From Carettochelys insculpta (taxonomy: Eukaryota > Chordata > Testudines > Carettochelyidae), in NCBI RefSeq assembly GCF_033958435.1, contig NC_134139.1, forward strand, positions 205,389,501 to 205,453,500: a stretch of DNA of 64,000 nucleotides. The letters run 5' to 3'. The notes below the pieces were generated by a model. The model saw nothing but the letters and a program-made list of their open reading frames with translations, was not told the origin of the DNA and ran no database searches. A program made the translations under genes and the position numbers. This document shows, one piece after another, positions 24,561 through 36,129 of this stretch (the stretch's first letter is position 1; each line of letters opens with the position of its first letter).

Positions 24561-25902
24561 CATATTGGCATAGTTCTGGTATTTTGAGGGCAATGCAGAT
24601 GTAGCTGCCATGGAATGGTCTGCTGGATAACTTGTTCCCATGTGAGTCTCACAAGGTTTGGATTCGAGGACAGGAACTACTGTTTCCCAGCAATTCTGGT
24701 GACAAAACAGAGTATGGGTGAAAGGAATTGCTTATTTTAGGAAATTATGCATCTTCATGGTTGTGATAATATTGTTGATATGGGATAGGAGGCTACCTAG
24801 GTGTTCACCTTCCATATTACCTTTACTGCTGCTATTACTTATTTTATTTTTACAGAGGGCTACTAGTGATCATGATGCTTTACACAAGTCAAGGGATTTA
24901 GAATAAAAAAGATCAATTCTGAAAAAAACTTTCTTTGGAAATAGAGATTAGTACAGGGAGGAGCTCTGCTGAAGTCAAATAGGGCTGCCTATTCTGGTAA
25001 GAACGACACATTACAGTAAATATTTGCAGCATCTTTCCCTGTCTTCTTTGTTAGACAGGTAACAAAAATTAAATATATAAATTAAAAAAAAACAAAACAA
25101 AACCAAGGGACATTGAACATACTAGAGGAGGGAGAACGAACAACTGAAAGAGACTACAGCTGTTGGGAGATCATACCTGTGTGAGGAAAGCAGATGGCAA
25201 AAGCAGTTTGGGTTGTTCATACATTATTTGTTTATTGCAGTGGATTTGTTTTATTGTACTGCTCTGAGTTCTTATTCCCCAAGTTGAAATCTTAATTCCT
25301 TTGGTGACACACCACTAAGGTATTGTGGAGATGATGATTAATGTTTTTGGGATCATCTTATCTCTTCCCGATATTGAGATAATACTGTAATTACGGTATG
25401 TAATCAGTATGACCAGCTTCTACCTATCCTCTTTATGGAATACACGGTCCTGTGTTTATGTCTGAATGCCTACAAGTTGTACACAATCTCATTCACAGTG
25501 GGATAATAATTCTCAGTAATTCTAAATGAGCGCTTGCATAGCAAGTGTCTCATATAAATGATGAGAAAAATCTGTTTTTAAGAGCTCAAAATTCTATTTT
25601 TATCAAGCTTTCTTGATAAGACATTGTCAGCTGCAGCTGTGCTGTGCTGTTGAAATATAGATGCTTTCTACATTGAAATAATGTGTTTTCCTGTCGATGT
25701 GGGTAGTTCACTTCTCTCATGGGTGCAAGTTAGGTCGATCCATCACATTAAAATCCTTCCTTCAACTTAGTTGTGTCTAAACCAGTGATTAGGTCAGTCT
25801 TACTTTGGTGCTCTGGTTGCAAAATATTTCATAGCAATGAGTCTCCTATCTAGGTCAAACTAAGTTTTAGGTAACAAGAGGTCCTGTATCATCATGAACT
25901 AT

Positions 25903-26192
25903 GGCTACACTTCTGGGAAGATTGATCCAGTCAGAATCAATCTTCCCAGAGTGTGATTTTGCATGCCTGGTAGAGATGCATGAAATCAAACTGTCTGGGG
26001 TGGGCAGTCAATGCCTGTACTCCTTGCTATCACAAAGACTAATGGAGGTTGATGGGAGAAAGTCTCCTGTTGAACTCCCTCTGTGTGGATGGCCAGGTAA
26101 GTTGATTGCAGATTAGTTGATTCAAGCTATTTAGTTGCCATAGCTAGAATTGCGTATCTTCAATTGGCTTACCTGTCTAGTGTAGACCAAGC
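25903..26192. mobile_element. MITE, 'GATCGACCCA' family
   Basis: The left end 'ggctacacttctgggaagat' and right end 'ctgtctagtgtagaccaagc' are imperfect inverted repeats. A hairpin, 'gaagattgatcc...gaatcaatcttcc', sits just inside the left end, as in 20974-21220 and 62866-63449. It is noncoding. Confidence 0.6.
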
Positions 26193-27903
26193 ATTAGAGA
26201 CTGACAGGACTTCTTGTTATTTGTGAAGCTACAGATGAGCATGACTATCTCTCTGAGACTAAGTTTTAGGTGTAGACCAGAGCATACCAATTTCCCAGGC
26301 AGACACAGACTTAGTGTTTAGAAAGAGAGAATATAAAAATAAATGCAAGTGCTTTGAACATTTGAAATGTGAGAGGAAGAATGTGATTTCATTTACGTTT
26401 GATGCCACTGGATTTGTGGAAGGCATTTGAAAGGAAAATGTGCTGCAGTTTTCCAACTGAGTTGGCTTTTGGGAAAAGTGCTTCAAGGCACCTGGATACT
26501 AGTATGCCTGAGAATGAGAACTACATTGAGTAGTAGTAGGTTACTGGTAGTAAGAATAGCCTCTATCAAATCAATGAACATTGCCTAAACATTAAGAATC
26601 TGGTTATATAATTACCCTCTGTATTGCTGCAGCATACTTCCATCAGAAGATTTCAAAGCCATAGGATAAAGCTTTTGGAGGGTGGGGGAAACATAAGAAA
26701 TCCTTTAGGAAAATTTCATAATACTTGGTGGAACTTTTCCTTTCTTTGTTTTGCAATTACCCAGTAGGCTCAGCCAGTGTTTTTTTAAGTAAAGCGATAA
26801 AATTATAAATTAAGTTTATTTTCTTTGCAAAGGGTATAAAATGTTAATTGTGGCCAAAATGCCTTCCAGTGCTTCTGTTCTAATGTCACATTTTCATAAA
26901 ATGTGTATGGTTTCGCTTTCTGTTAATGTATTATATCGGCCTCATAAAGAGTATTAATGTTGCTAATTTTTCATTTCTGAGCAAGGCAATAAATTAGCGA
27001 TGAGTCATTTCTAACTATCCCAGTGCAGGCCACGGTGCTAGATATCTTGATCCCCAGCCGGATTTCAGATTGGAATGTGGCACATACCGTGTGGGTCTTC
27101 CTTACATATCGTCTCTTCTCAGTCATGAGCAATCACACATCCTCTAGATTTTTCTTGAGCATTTGTCAGCATCCGTCATGGGGAGCTGTTGGGTTATCTC
27201 CAAGAAATATCAGGGGTAAGAGGAAATGTGCTCAGACTTTCTCTTGACTGTAACCAGCGCATCCTAGGCACCTGCACGTCTGACACCAGAGCCATAACCT
27301 GTGGAGTTCCATGTTGCACCATTCTCTACCCTTTTCTATTTTAATGTTAGAAATAATATGAATGTACAGTGCATTATTGTCTTTGTATTCTCCATCACTA
27401 CACTGACCCAGAAGCTAACTATTATGTTTTACCTGGAATTTGTGTTCATACAGATTCTTGCAACAAAAGGCTGAAAATATGTAACATTTTCCTTATCATC
27501 TTGGCATATATCTAGATACAATTAACAAGGAGCATGTATATGTGCTTTCTGGTCTTTGTGGAACTGGCTCACAGGGCCATGGCAGCCCATTGAGAGGGAG
27601 CAGGGTCAGCCCACCTGTTCCTCATCAGCTCAGTCCAACTGGGTAGAAAAGTGGGCAGCAGTGCACTAGAGGGGAGAGAGAAGGCCAGGCTGCCAGAGCC
27701 AGCCAGGAAGGGCGGATGAGAACTGCCAGAGACAGAAGGTGTTAAGGCCAAAGGCAGGGAGAATAGGAAGAGAACCTTCCTAAAGCAATGAGTCAGGGCT
27801 GGCTGGGTAGAGATGACGAAAGGCTAGAGAACATGAGAGAGGCTTTCCTTCTGATGCTGCCACACCAGAGAGCTGGACCCACGAGGAACATCAGAGGGCT
27901 GGT

Positions 27904-27904
<1 letters not shown>

Positions 27905-27964
<60 letters not shown>
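27905..27964. repeat. (GT)30 microsatellite
   Basis: Thirty uninterrupted GT units, followed by GAGAGAGA. Its length and purity suggest a highly length-variable marker. Confidence 0.98.
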
Positions 27965-27972
<8 letters not shown>

Positions 27973-28847
27973 ATAACTCTCAACATTGCAGGAATCACAG
28001 GTGAAATTCTCTAACCTATCCTATGTGGGAGGTCAGTGGAGAAGAAGAAGTAAAGGGGATCGAGACTGCCAGAACAGGCCGCATCTACACTACAAGATAA
28101 ATTTGATATACAAGAAAATCGAACACTTAATCTCGATATCATGAATTCGAATAAAGTGTCCACAGAGCTTCTTGAAATTCAACACACCTTTTCTCTGTGT
28201 CAAGTCTCTGCGTCTCCATTGCCCCACGCAAGTTTGACAGCATGAGCACTGCATTGTGGGTACCTATCCCACAGTGCTTTAGCCCTGGTTGCTTGTGGGT
28301 GTTTCATATTGGAATCCCAGTATTCCAATCATTATCCCATAATTCACTGCATCAGTAACCATGTGAAAAAAGAACTGGAGATTGCGCCATTTTCTGCTGC
28401 ATCATTCCAGTGCAAGCATGGACCCATGAACACTCCAAATTATAGCACAGATTGTTTCGGTAACCACAGCTGCTGTCGCACAATTTGTCCTTCAGTTCCA
28501 AAGCTGGATGGTGCTTGTCTATCCTAGTGGTGATGCTGCTGCTGGTGGTGGTGGTGGTCGTGGTGCGGAGGATGGTGTTTTGGAACAGCAAGTTTGCCTA
28601 CTGCGGACCAAGAATGCCAAGCTGGTGGCTGCCATGAATGCATTAATGACAGTGAAGTGCCATTTTTGGACTCGAGACCAGCGCACACTGGTGGGATCAG
28701 ATCGTTTTAGAGTCCTGGGACGATCAGCAGTGGGTGCAGAACTTTCACATGCGCAAGTCCACATTTATGGAACTTTGTGATACACTGGCGCCTGCCCAGA
28801 AGCACAGCAACACCAGAACGAGGCAGGCTTTAGCAATATAGAAGTGA

Positions 28848-29606
28848 GTGGCAATTGCACTGTGGAAGTTTGCAACCCCTGACAGTTACTGGTCAGTGGC
28901 AAATCATTTCAGGGTGGGGAGATCTACAGTGGGGTCCATGGTGATGGAGGTGGCCCAAGCAATCTGTCGGCATCTCCTCCTGAAGACTGTGACTCTGGGA
29001 GATGTCCAGGCCATAGTGGATGGCTTTGCTGCCCAGGACTTTCCTAACTGCAGTGTGGCAATAGATGGCACGCACAGCCCCATCATGGCCCCTACACACT
29101 CGGCATCGGAGTATATTAATCAAAAGGGGTACTTCTCTGTGGTCATGCAGGGGTTGGTAGATCACAAAGGTTGTTTTACCAATGCCAGCGTTGGCTGGTC
29201 AGGGACCATTCATGACGCACACATATTCTGAAATTTGGGACTGTACTATAAGCTCCTAAATGGGACTTTTTCCCTGATTGGAAAATCAAGATTGGCGATG
29301 TGGAGATGACCATTGTTATATTGGGCGACCCTACTTACCTCTGCTTCCCTGCCTGATGAAACCCTACACAGGAGCCCTGGACCCCAGCACAGATTACAGA
29401 TTAATTACAGATTGAGCAAGTGCAGAATGATCGTCAAATGTGCCTTTGGACATTTGAAAGCGAGGTTCAGATGTTTATTGACCTGTTTAGATATTTCTGA
29501 AGCTAATGTCCCCACTGTTATTACAGCATGCGCTATTTTGCACAACATATATGAATCAAGGTGGGAGAGTTTCCCATCTATATGCATTCTGAAGTGGAGG
29601 CAATAG
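28848..29606 (+). pseudogene. Harbinger transposase (HARBI1-like DDE nuclease), broken
   Basis: The transposase would cut and join DNA at the element ends. The first frame (28848-29231) has the helix-turn-helix-like PDSYWSVANHFRVGRSTVG, then the first catalytic aspartate in VAIDGTH and the second in the SGTIHDAHIF segment. A frame break follows, and 29313-29606 continues with NYRLSKCRMIVKCAFGHLKA and ACAILHNI, where a glutamate would complete the DDE triad; the corresponding E is not obvious. The N-terminal part is scattered over frames at 28508-28840. At least two frameshifts and stops make it inactive. It is paired with the Myb-like gene converging from 33086. Confidence 0.85.
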
Positions 29607-29826
29607 GCAAGGCTTACTTCAGCCATCTACGCTGCCATCCACCAGTACCCACGCTCAGGCTTCAGCAACAAGGGACACTTTAAAAAACTGCTTTATTACT
29701 GATCTGTAATGCATATGGTACCTATGTATGTATCTGCCATAATGCCAATAAATCAACCAAGCCGTAATGAATGAATGCTCTTCTTTGGTGGGAAAAGGGA
29801 GTTTCACTGTCCCTCCACCTCCACCC

Positions 29827-30003
29827 GGTTCCCTCAGCCGTGCGTCTGCTGCGGACCAGGGAGTTTCACTTCCCACCTGTTCCTTCACTGGCACTCACCC
29901 TCCCTCCACCCACCTGGTTCCCTTAGCCGCGCATCTGCTGCAGACAAGGTAGTTTCACTGCCCACTTGTGCCTTCAGCAGCACTCACCTTCCCCCTACCT
30001 GCC
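29827..30003. repeat. 89-bp tandem repeat, about two units
   Basis: A unit beginning 'ggttccctcagccg' at 29827 starts again at 29916. It includes 'gtctgctgcggaccagggag' and a 'gtttcactt..cccac' stretch. A partial unit precedes it near 29790. It sits between the transposase relic and the last Myb-like exon, where 3' untranslated regions would be. Confidence 0.75.
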
Positions 30004-30244
30004 TGTTTTGATTTGTGTTCCCCCAACATATCCTGCAGGACAAGAAATCACACCGAGCTCAAAAGAATGATTTTATTGTGTGGTTAGGAGATGTTTAAGT
30101 GACCGGGAAAGGAAGCCTTCCCAAGGGTACTTGAATAGCCTTTTGCAATGGTCCTTGGGGCTGGAGTAGCAGGGTAGCCTTGCCCTCCCTCCCTGCATGC
30201 AGGAACCCTGACAACTGGGGGTGGGTGACCTCCCCTCAGGGGAC

Positions 30245-30714
30245 TCATTGCGTGGACTGCAAAGACAAAGGGTACTCCTCAGGGGACTTGTCGCAGGAAA
30301 CGCAACGATGGGGGCTGGGTGCCCTCTCTTCAGGGAACTCCGGCAAGTGGATATCAGCTGATGTCCTGCTGGTTTGGGAGTTCCTCTGCAACTTGAACAG
30401 GGAGTGCAGGATCTCCGTCTGCTGAGTAACAGCCATTACGAGCTTTGCAGTGACCTCGGTCTGCTTTGTCGCAACATCAGTATGCTTTGCTGCAGCCTCA
30501 TTCATTTTAGGCAATTGCTGCTGCTGCTGGTCAAGCACTCTATCGTTGAATTTTACTTGACTCTGATGCCACTCAGCTGTACTATGACGCCACTGAGCAG
30601 TGTCCTTTGTCAAGTTCTTACACTCTGCATGAGTGTCTTGCATGTTCTGCTTGATCATATCTTGTTTTGCTTTCCTGTGTCTCCTGTTTTTTCCTGCAAA
30701 ACCAGGCACTGGGT
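30245..30714 (-). pseudogene. Myb-like Harbinger protein, C-terminal exon
   Basis: On the minus strand an acceptor 'cattttccag' ends at 30715 and is followed by an open exon to the stop at 30245. The product has a basic stretch, GKNRRHRKAKQDMIKQNM, then a glutamine-rich, probably coiled-coil region and the C-terminal tail SPEEYPLSLQSTQ. Basic/coiled-coil C-termini are usual in the Myb-like partner of Harbinger transposases. It is the presumed continuation of the exon at 32543-33086; the predicted donor and acceptor would join across 1.8 kb. The exon itself is open. Confidence 0.6.
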
Positions 30715-30760
30715 CTGGAAAATGAAGGTCAAAGTTAAGATACAATTACCATAATATGCT

Positions 30761-31234
30761 TTGAAGTGCAATGGATGGATCTTACTATGTACTATCACTG
30801 AAATTATACTTTTGAAGGACACCTGGGTTATTAAGGATGGAACCATAAATGTGCATTTCACAGTACCTCACTTGCCATCACTTCTCCAGCACATTGCTTT
30901 GTGGTTAAAAAAAAAGATGAAAATTCCCGTACTTCTGCAAGTTGCCAAAGAAGACATCACCTTCCTAAAAATAACAGTTTTGGAGAAAGAACAGCTGCTC
31001 CTGCTGTGTGACCAAAAGCCTGGGCGATTTGCTAAATTACTGTGTGGAGCCATGATACCAGATCGCTATCTGGTTGCTGTGCGTGGCAAGGTGTGCTCCT
31101 GTGGAAGCCACAAAAAGTCATGCCTACCCAAGAATCTTGTGAAAAAAATACAAGACTGCCTGGATGAGGCCTTCAAGGAGATCTCCAAAAAGGAGAAGCG
31201 CTCCGTGCCAAGAAACGTTAACACCCTGTTCTGA
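30761..31234 (+). CDS. BEN-domain-like ORF inside the Harbinger element
   Basis: An uninterrupted 157-codon frame. The last ~80 residues resemble a BEN domain, a DNA/chromatin-binding helical fold of about 80-100 residues: hydrophobic LLCGAMIPDRYLVAVRGKV, then SCLPKNLVKKIQDCLDEAF and finally RSVPRNVNTLF, matching the family pattern of a lysine/leucine/proline turn, an I..y/cv..F helix and a terminal iN..l. The first half has no recognisable motif, and the start is arbitrary because an upstream exon could exist. It lies on the strand opposite the Myb-like gene, within its predicted intron (30715-32542). The stop precedes the nested CR1 by 27 bp, so the CR1 did not truncate it. The BEN assignment is by eye only. 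Confidence 0.5.
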   Translation: MKCNGWILLCTITEIILLKDTWVIKDGTINVHFTVPHLPSLLQHIALWLKKKMKIPVLLQVAKEDITFLKITVLEKEQLLLLCDQKPGRFAKLLCGAMIPDRYLVAVRGKVCSCGSHKKSCLPKNLVKKIQDCLDEAFKEISKKEKRSVPRNVNTLF

Positions 31235-31260
31235 GGGGCACAGAAATAGAGCTAGCAAAC

Positions 31261-32472
31261 ACAGAATCATAGAATCATAGGGCTGGAAGGGACCTCAGGA
31301 GGCCGTTTAGGCCAGCCCCCTGCTTCAAGCAGGATCAACCCCCACTAAGTCATCCCAGCCAGGACCTTGTCAAGCTGGGACTTAAAAACCTCAAGGGATG
31401 GAGAATCCACCACCTCTCTAGGCAACGCATTCCAGTGCTTCACCGCCCTCCTGGTGAAGTAGTTTTTCCTAATATCCAACCTACACCTGTCCCTCTTCAA
31501 CTTCAGACCATTACTCCTTGTTCTGCCATCTGACACCACTGAGAACAGTTTCTCACCCTCCTCTTTAGAGCTCCCCTTCAGGAAGATGAAGGCTGCTATT
31601 AAATCACCCCTAAGTCTTCTCTTCTGTAAACTAAACAAGCCCAAATCCCTCAGCCTATCCTCATAGATCTTGTGCTCCGGCCCCTGAATCATTTTTGTTG
31701 TCCTCCACTGAACCTGCTCCAGCACATCCACATCCTTTTTATACTGGGGGGCCCAAAACTGGACACAATATTCCAGATGTGGCCTCACCAGTGCCGAATA
31801 GAGGGGAACAACTACTTCTCTAGATCTGCTCGAAATGCTCCTCCTAATGCACCCTGGTATGCCGTTAGCCTTGTTGGCTACAAGGGCACACTGTTTACTC
31901 ATATCCAGCCTTTCATCCACCATAACCCCTAGGTCCCTTTCCATCATACTGCTGCTCAGCCAGTTGGTCCCCAGCTATAACAATGCTTGGGGCTCTTCTG
32001 CCCCAGGTGGAGGACTCTACTCTTCTCCTTGTTGAACTGTATCAGATTTCTTTTGGCCCAGTCCTCCAATTTATCAGGGTCCCTCTGGATTCTCTCTCTA
32101 CCCTCCAATGTATCTACCTCTCCCCCTGGTTTTGTGTCATCTACAAACTTGCTGAGGGTGTAATCCAGTCCCTCATCCAGGTCATTAATAAAGATGTTGA
32201 ACAACACTGGCCCCAGAACCAAGCTGTGTGGCTCTCTGCTTGGAACTGACCGCCATCCAGATATTGAGCCATTGACCACAACCTATTGGGCCCGACCATC
32301 AAGCCAGCTTTCTATTCATTTTATAGTCCAAGGATCCAATCCATATTCTCTTAATTTATAGGCAAGAATGTTGTGGGAGACTGTGTCAAAAGCTTTGCTG
32401 AAGTCAATGTATATCCCATCCACTGACTTCCCCATGTCTACAGAGCCTGTTACCTTGTCATATAAGCTAACC
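31261..32472 (-). pseudogene. CR1 LINE, 3' part of ORF2, nested in the Harbinger element
   Basis: On the minus strand this encodes the C-terminal half of CR1 reverse transcriptase: FSKAFDTVSHN (catalytic motif A region, near 32400), [16 protein letters not shown] (32220 down), KFVDDTKPGGEV (the ADD box, here VDD) and [20 protein letters not shown], followed by the CR1 3' end and its ATTCTATG tail at about 31261-31280. It is 5'-truncated in the RT and has frameshifts. It inserted into the Myb-like intron in the same direction as that gene, and is therefore younger than the host element. Confidence 0.9.
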
Positions 32473-32542
32473 TGTACCTATGCAAAACCCTATAGCCATA
32501 CCCACCCCCAACCTGCTTCTAGTGTGCACACTAAAGAGTCAC

Positions 32543-33086
32543 CTGAACCGCTTGCTTGAGACGACTCGGGGACCAGCGTGGAGGGGACCACTGTGGAGGG
32601 AACCAGTTCCCTGAAGATGTCTCGGGTGTTTGGAACAACTTTTTCTGTCCTCTGCTCATTGCCTCCTTCCTCCTCTCCATTTTCCTTTTCCTGCAGTCTA
32701 TGCTGCTCCTCCAGGCTCAGTGCAGAATCCATACCAGGGCCACCACAAGTACTGTAATTCAGTTGGGGCTCCAGGGTGTGGTCATGCCTCATAAGCATGT
32801 GGAGCTGTCCCCACCACGGGTTGGCTTCCCGGACTTTTTGATCGAGCTGCTGGAGTTCTTTCACCTTCACACGACACTACATAGAGTCCTGGGAGTAACC
32901 TCGGGTTGCCATCTCGTATGCCATCTGATCAGAGATGGCCGCGTTTCTCTTGGCCACCCGAAGTGTCTTCGCCACCGATTATTCTCCCCAAAGGGCAATG
33001 AGATGCGGAATCTCCTGGTGGGTCCCAGCTGGGGCTCTCTTGTGAACCTGAGAAGTGCTAGTCTTATTACTGTCCTGAGTGTTCAT
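32543..33086 (-). pseudogene. Myb/SANT-like DNA-binding protein of Harbinger, first exon
   Basis: From the ATG at 33086 the frame reads QVHKRAPAGTHQEIPHLIAL then WGE, a stop (32979-32981), then RVAKRNAAISDQMAYEMATR and a second stop (32877-32879), continuing as KVKELQQLDQKVREANPWWG. This is the Myb/SANT-like domain found beside Harbinger transposases (a W-x-E/LIALWG helix, an I...MA..G helix and a C/RVKVKELrq.y recognition helix). An acidic EENGEEEGG-type linker follows. A good donor, CAG|gtgact, lies at 32543/32542 and should splice to 30714. Two stops show decay. The family role is binding the element's ends and escorting the nuclease into the nucleus. Confidence 0.75.
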
Positions 33087-33799
33087 GATTGCAGTACAGG
33101 GCTACCAATAATTGCTACCAATGTGGTGCAGTGGTGACTGATATGGTGCGACACAATGGGCAAAGAGATTTTTTCATAATGGACACCCTTTTTATTTGCA
33201 CAGCTGAGCTGCTAAATTCCAGCGCAAATTTTCATTCAAATTCAATCTAAAGTTCACGGGCTTATTTTGACCTTCTTCCTGGAAACCTGACAGCAATGCC
33301 CAACGAAATGACTGTTCTTGGAAGGTCACCGTGTAGCTTTGTGGGATACATACAGGACACTTCCGGAGGCTAACAAATTTAAATTAAGGACATAGTGCTT
33401 TCCCACTAGCCTTGATTCAAGATTTTAAATTCAAGATTGATGCTATACCCGTCCCGTAATATCGATATTCTGTAATCGACATTATGGCTCAATAAATCGA
33501 GTTAACAGTATCACGTGTGAAGACAGTCGCGTTTTAATATCGAGCTAAAGCTTTGAAATTCAAATTTATCTCGTAGTGTAGACGCAGCCTCAGAGATATT
33601 TCAGCTCCCCAGGAGGCATCCCAAGGGGTGCGACCCAACACAATAATATTTTAGAATTCCTGGAGAGGATAAAGGGTTTAATTGTGTCATTATAACTCTT
33701 GCATGGGAATTCTTTGTTCCAGCCTAACTGGAACACTATGACAATATTCTTAGCTCTTATAAGAAAGAGCATTCAAAGAAATAATTAGCTCAAACTTAT

Positions 33800-34090
33800 C
33801 CTAGATAGGAGAGCCAACAGCTTCGGTGGGTTCCCAGGCAATGTGTGGGGGTCCCTGGCTTTGTACCCCCAGAAAGGGCGGACCTTGGCTGGAAGGGGCA
33901 GGGCCAGGGCATCCAGGCCTCAGTGCTGCCTAGAGCGTGGCACTGCCCTCCCACTATCCCGAGCTGCAGGAAGCGTGTGACCTAGTGCTCTGTTAGCAAT
34001 TTAGATGGCCCAGGGCTCTGGCAGTGACAGCTGCAGCAGCAGCCGAGAGAACTGGGCCCCTTTGAATCTTTGGGAACCTGGGCAATTGCC
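33800..34090. repeat. GC-rich repeat fragment abutting the Penelope copy
   Basis: A GC-rich 290 bp stretch ('ggggtccctggctttgtac', 'gcactgccctcccactatcc') unlike the flanking AT-rich intron. The Penelope-homologous sequence starts abruptly at about 34090, so this looks like an older repeat interrupted by that insertion. The class is not identified. Confidence 0.3.
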
Positions 34091-35345
34091 CACAGACTTT
34101 AACAATCTACACCCCACCATCAACTTATGCCTCGATTACAACATGCAAGAGATACATTTCCTGGACACTACAGTACTAATCAAGGATGGTCTGATTAGTA
34201 CCACACTGTACCAAAAACCTACTGATCGCTATACTTATCTACACCCTTCTAGTTTCCATCCTGCACACGTGACTAGATCCATTGTTTACAGTCAAGCTCT
34301 TAGGTATAATCACATTTGCTCTGATCCAACTGACAGAGACCAAAAACTACAAGAACTCTACCAAATATTCATAAACCTGAATTACCCACCAGGAGAAGTA
34401 AAAAAAACAAATTGACAGGGCCAGATGCATACCCAGAAACCAGCTACTCCAAGATCAGCCCAAAAAAGCCAAGAACAGAACACCACTGGTCATCACCTAC
34501 AGCCCCCAACTCGGACCACTGCAACGAATTATTAAAGACCTACAACCTATTCTTAATCAGGATGCTACACTCCAGAAGGCCCTGGGTGACAGGCCTGTTC
34601 TCTCCTACAGACAACCTCCCAACCTCATGAGGATCCTTACTAACAGCCACAGTCTATACCCCGGGAACACCAGTCCTGGAACCTTTCCCTGCAACAAAGC
34701 CCGCTGCCAGCTTTGTCCACATATCTTCTCTGGAAATACCATCACTGGACCTAACCAGGTTACTCACAGAATCACGGGCACTTTCTCATGCTCCTCTACT
34801 AACATCATATATGCCATCATGTGCCAACAATGCCCAGATGCTTTGTATATTGGACAGACTTCTAACTCCCTTAGACAAAGGGTCAACGGGCACAAAACAG
34901 ACATCAAAACACTCCAGATCCACAAACCAGTTAGTCAACATTTTAATGGAATGGGGCATTCTGTCGATGACCTTAAGGTATGTGTGTTACTGAAGAGACA
35001 TTATCTTTCCGTTTTAGAAAGAGAAGTGGACGAACTGACATTTATATTCAAATTCGGAACATTAACACATGGTTTAAATCGTGATGGGAACTTTCTGAGT
35101 CACTATAGGGTCTCGTCTGTATACTTGACTCAATCTAATTCTTGATCTTCCCCCCCAGCCCTCCACTCTCTGATTTGCTCACCTTGATTATCTTTTTCTG
35201 ATTTGTCCCCCTTGCTTACTGTTTTTGGTTCTCTGTGCCTTAAATATTGAGTCTGTTCTGGTCTGAATATGGTCCGAAGAAGTGGGTCTGTCCCACGAAA
35301 GCTCACCTAATAAACTATTTTGCTAGTCTTTAAAGTGCTACTTGA
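34090..35345 (+). mobile_element. Penelope-like element, 5'-truncated
   Basis: The copy starts within the reverse transcriptase region (34094, RT C-terminal part) and runs through the linker, the GIY-YIG endonuclease and the 3' end, which reads 'gaagtgggtctgtcccacga', then 'aagctcacctaataaacta' and finally 'gtctttaaagtgctacttga'. The same 3' end is seen at 42385-42745 and 63015-63112. Penelope-like elements are retroelements distinct from LINEs and LTR elements. Confidence 0.85.
34444..35145 (+). pseudogene. Penelope-like polyprotein, linker and GIY-YIG endonuclease
   Basis: The RT remnant at 34005-34415 (EIHFLDTTVLIKDGLISTTL, LYQKPTDRYTYLHPSSFHPA) is followed by a frameshift near 34415-34440. 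The next frame is open from about 34444 to the stop at 35145. It includes the CNKARCQLCPHIFSG cysteine cluster and the endonuclease core: NIIYAIMCQQC followed by ALYIGQTSNSLRQRVNGHKT, i.e. the GIY-YIG motif in its degenerate IYAI...LYIGQT form with the conserved arginine in LRQRVNGH. HFNGMGHSVDDLKV follows. The nuclease nicks target DNA for primed reverse transcription. The nuclease half is intact; the whole protein is not. Confidence 0.8.
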
Positions 35346-36129
35346 CCACTCCCCATGGTGGGCCTGATCCTAAAGATACATTTGCTGAAATCAATGGCAT
35401 TATAACACAGATAATTCTGTCCCAGTCTGTTTCCAGTGTTTATATGAGAATAAAATGTAAGGGAAGAGTGGACACTGAATGGCAAACAATTCTTGGAAAC
35501 AAAAGTTCCCCTTTGATTAGTTGGGCAGTGTTAGTGTGACGTTAGGAAGCTGTACAGCACAAGAGGTGTGCTAAGGAATATGATTTTCTGAATGAGCTGT
35601 ATATCATGAAGCCAGTAGTCAGGATTATCTTGCATCTTTCCCTTTCAGATTTTGTCAGGATGATTTTCCTCACAAGAAGTCACCTTCATCCAGAAGCAAG
35701 CACAGATGGGGCCATGGTTTTCACTGGCTCAGTTATTCTTCTTTCCACTCCACCCTCCTCATTTCCACCTAGGTTAGGGTCAGATTGTGGTTTGGCCCTT
35801 CTTCAGGTGCGCATAGATAGGAACAATTAGAAAAAGAATCTATGCCTCACCCGCAGGAGTAACCTGAGCCAGTTTGGTATAGTAAACCATTCAGAACCCT
35901 TCAAATTGTTGAATGGATAGTTGGTATCTATCTCTCTTCATAGGATAATATCTTAGCACTGGGCAGAGGTGTAAAGTACAGGTACTATAAGTATTATAAA
36001 ATTGATACAGTATAAGAAACTTGTAATTCAGGAAGTCAGTGGCAAAATCAGGAATAAAAGCCAAATCTCCTGACAGTCATTCCCAAGCTTGTTTCATTAG
36101 GTCAGTTACCCATACGCTCTGACTCTATG

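Larger units (their letters stand above)
28077..33589. mobile_element. PIF/Harbinger element with transposase, Myb-like gene and BEN-like ORF
   Basis: The left end GGCCGCATCTACACTACAAG and the inverted right end GGCTGCGTCTACACTACGAG form terminal repeats that continue as 'ataaatttga' for a total of about 30 bp. The outside trinucleotides are ACA (28074-28076) and TCA (33590-33592), one mismatch from a 3-bp duplication. The 5513 bp interior carries a DDE transposase relic on + (28848-29606), a convergent two-exon Myb/SANT-like gene on - (33086 to 30245), a BEN-like ORF on + inside its intron, an 89-bp tandem repeat and a nested CR1 (31261-32472). Two-gene structure (nuclease plus Myb-like DNA-binding partner) is characteristic of this superfamily. 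The element is dead, and the CR1 landed after it. Confidence 0.85.

Noticed and set aside
27788..27976. 62-codon frame through the GT repeat
   Set aside because: Ends in alternating Val-Cys from the microsatellite; not a gene.
29827..30003. CRISPR-like array
   Set aside because: Adjacent 89-bp units without spacers in a vertebrate transposon; a simple tandem repeat.
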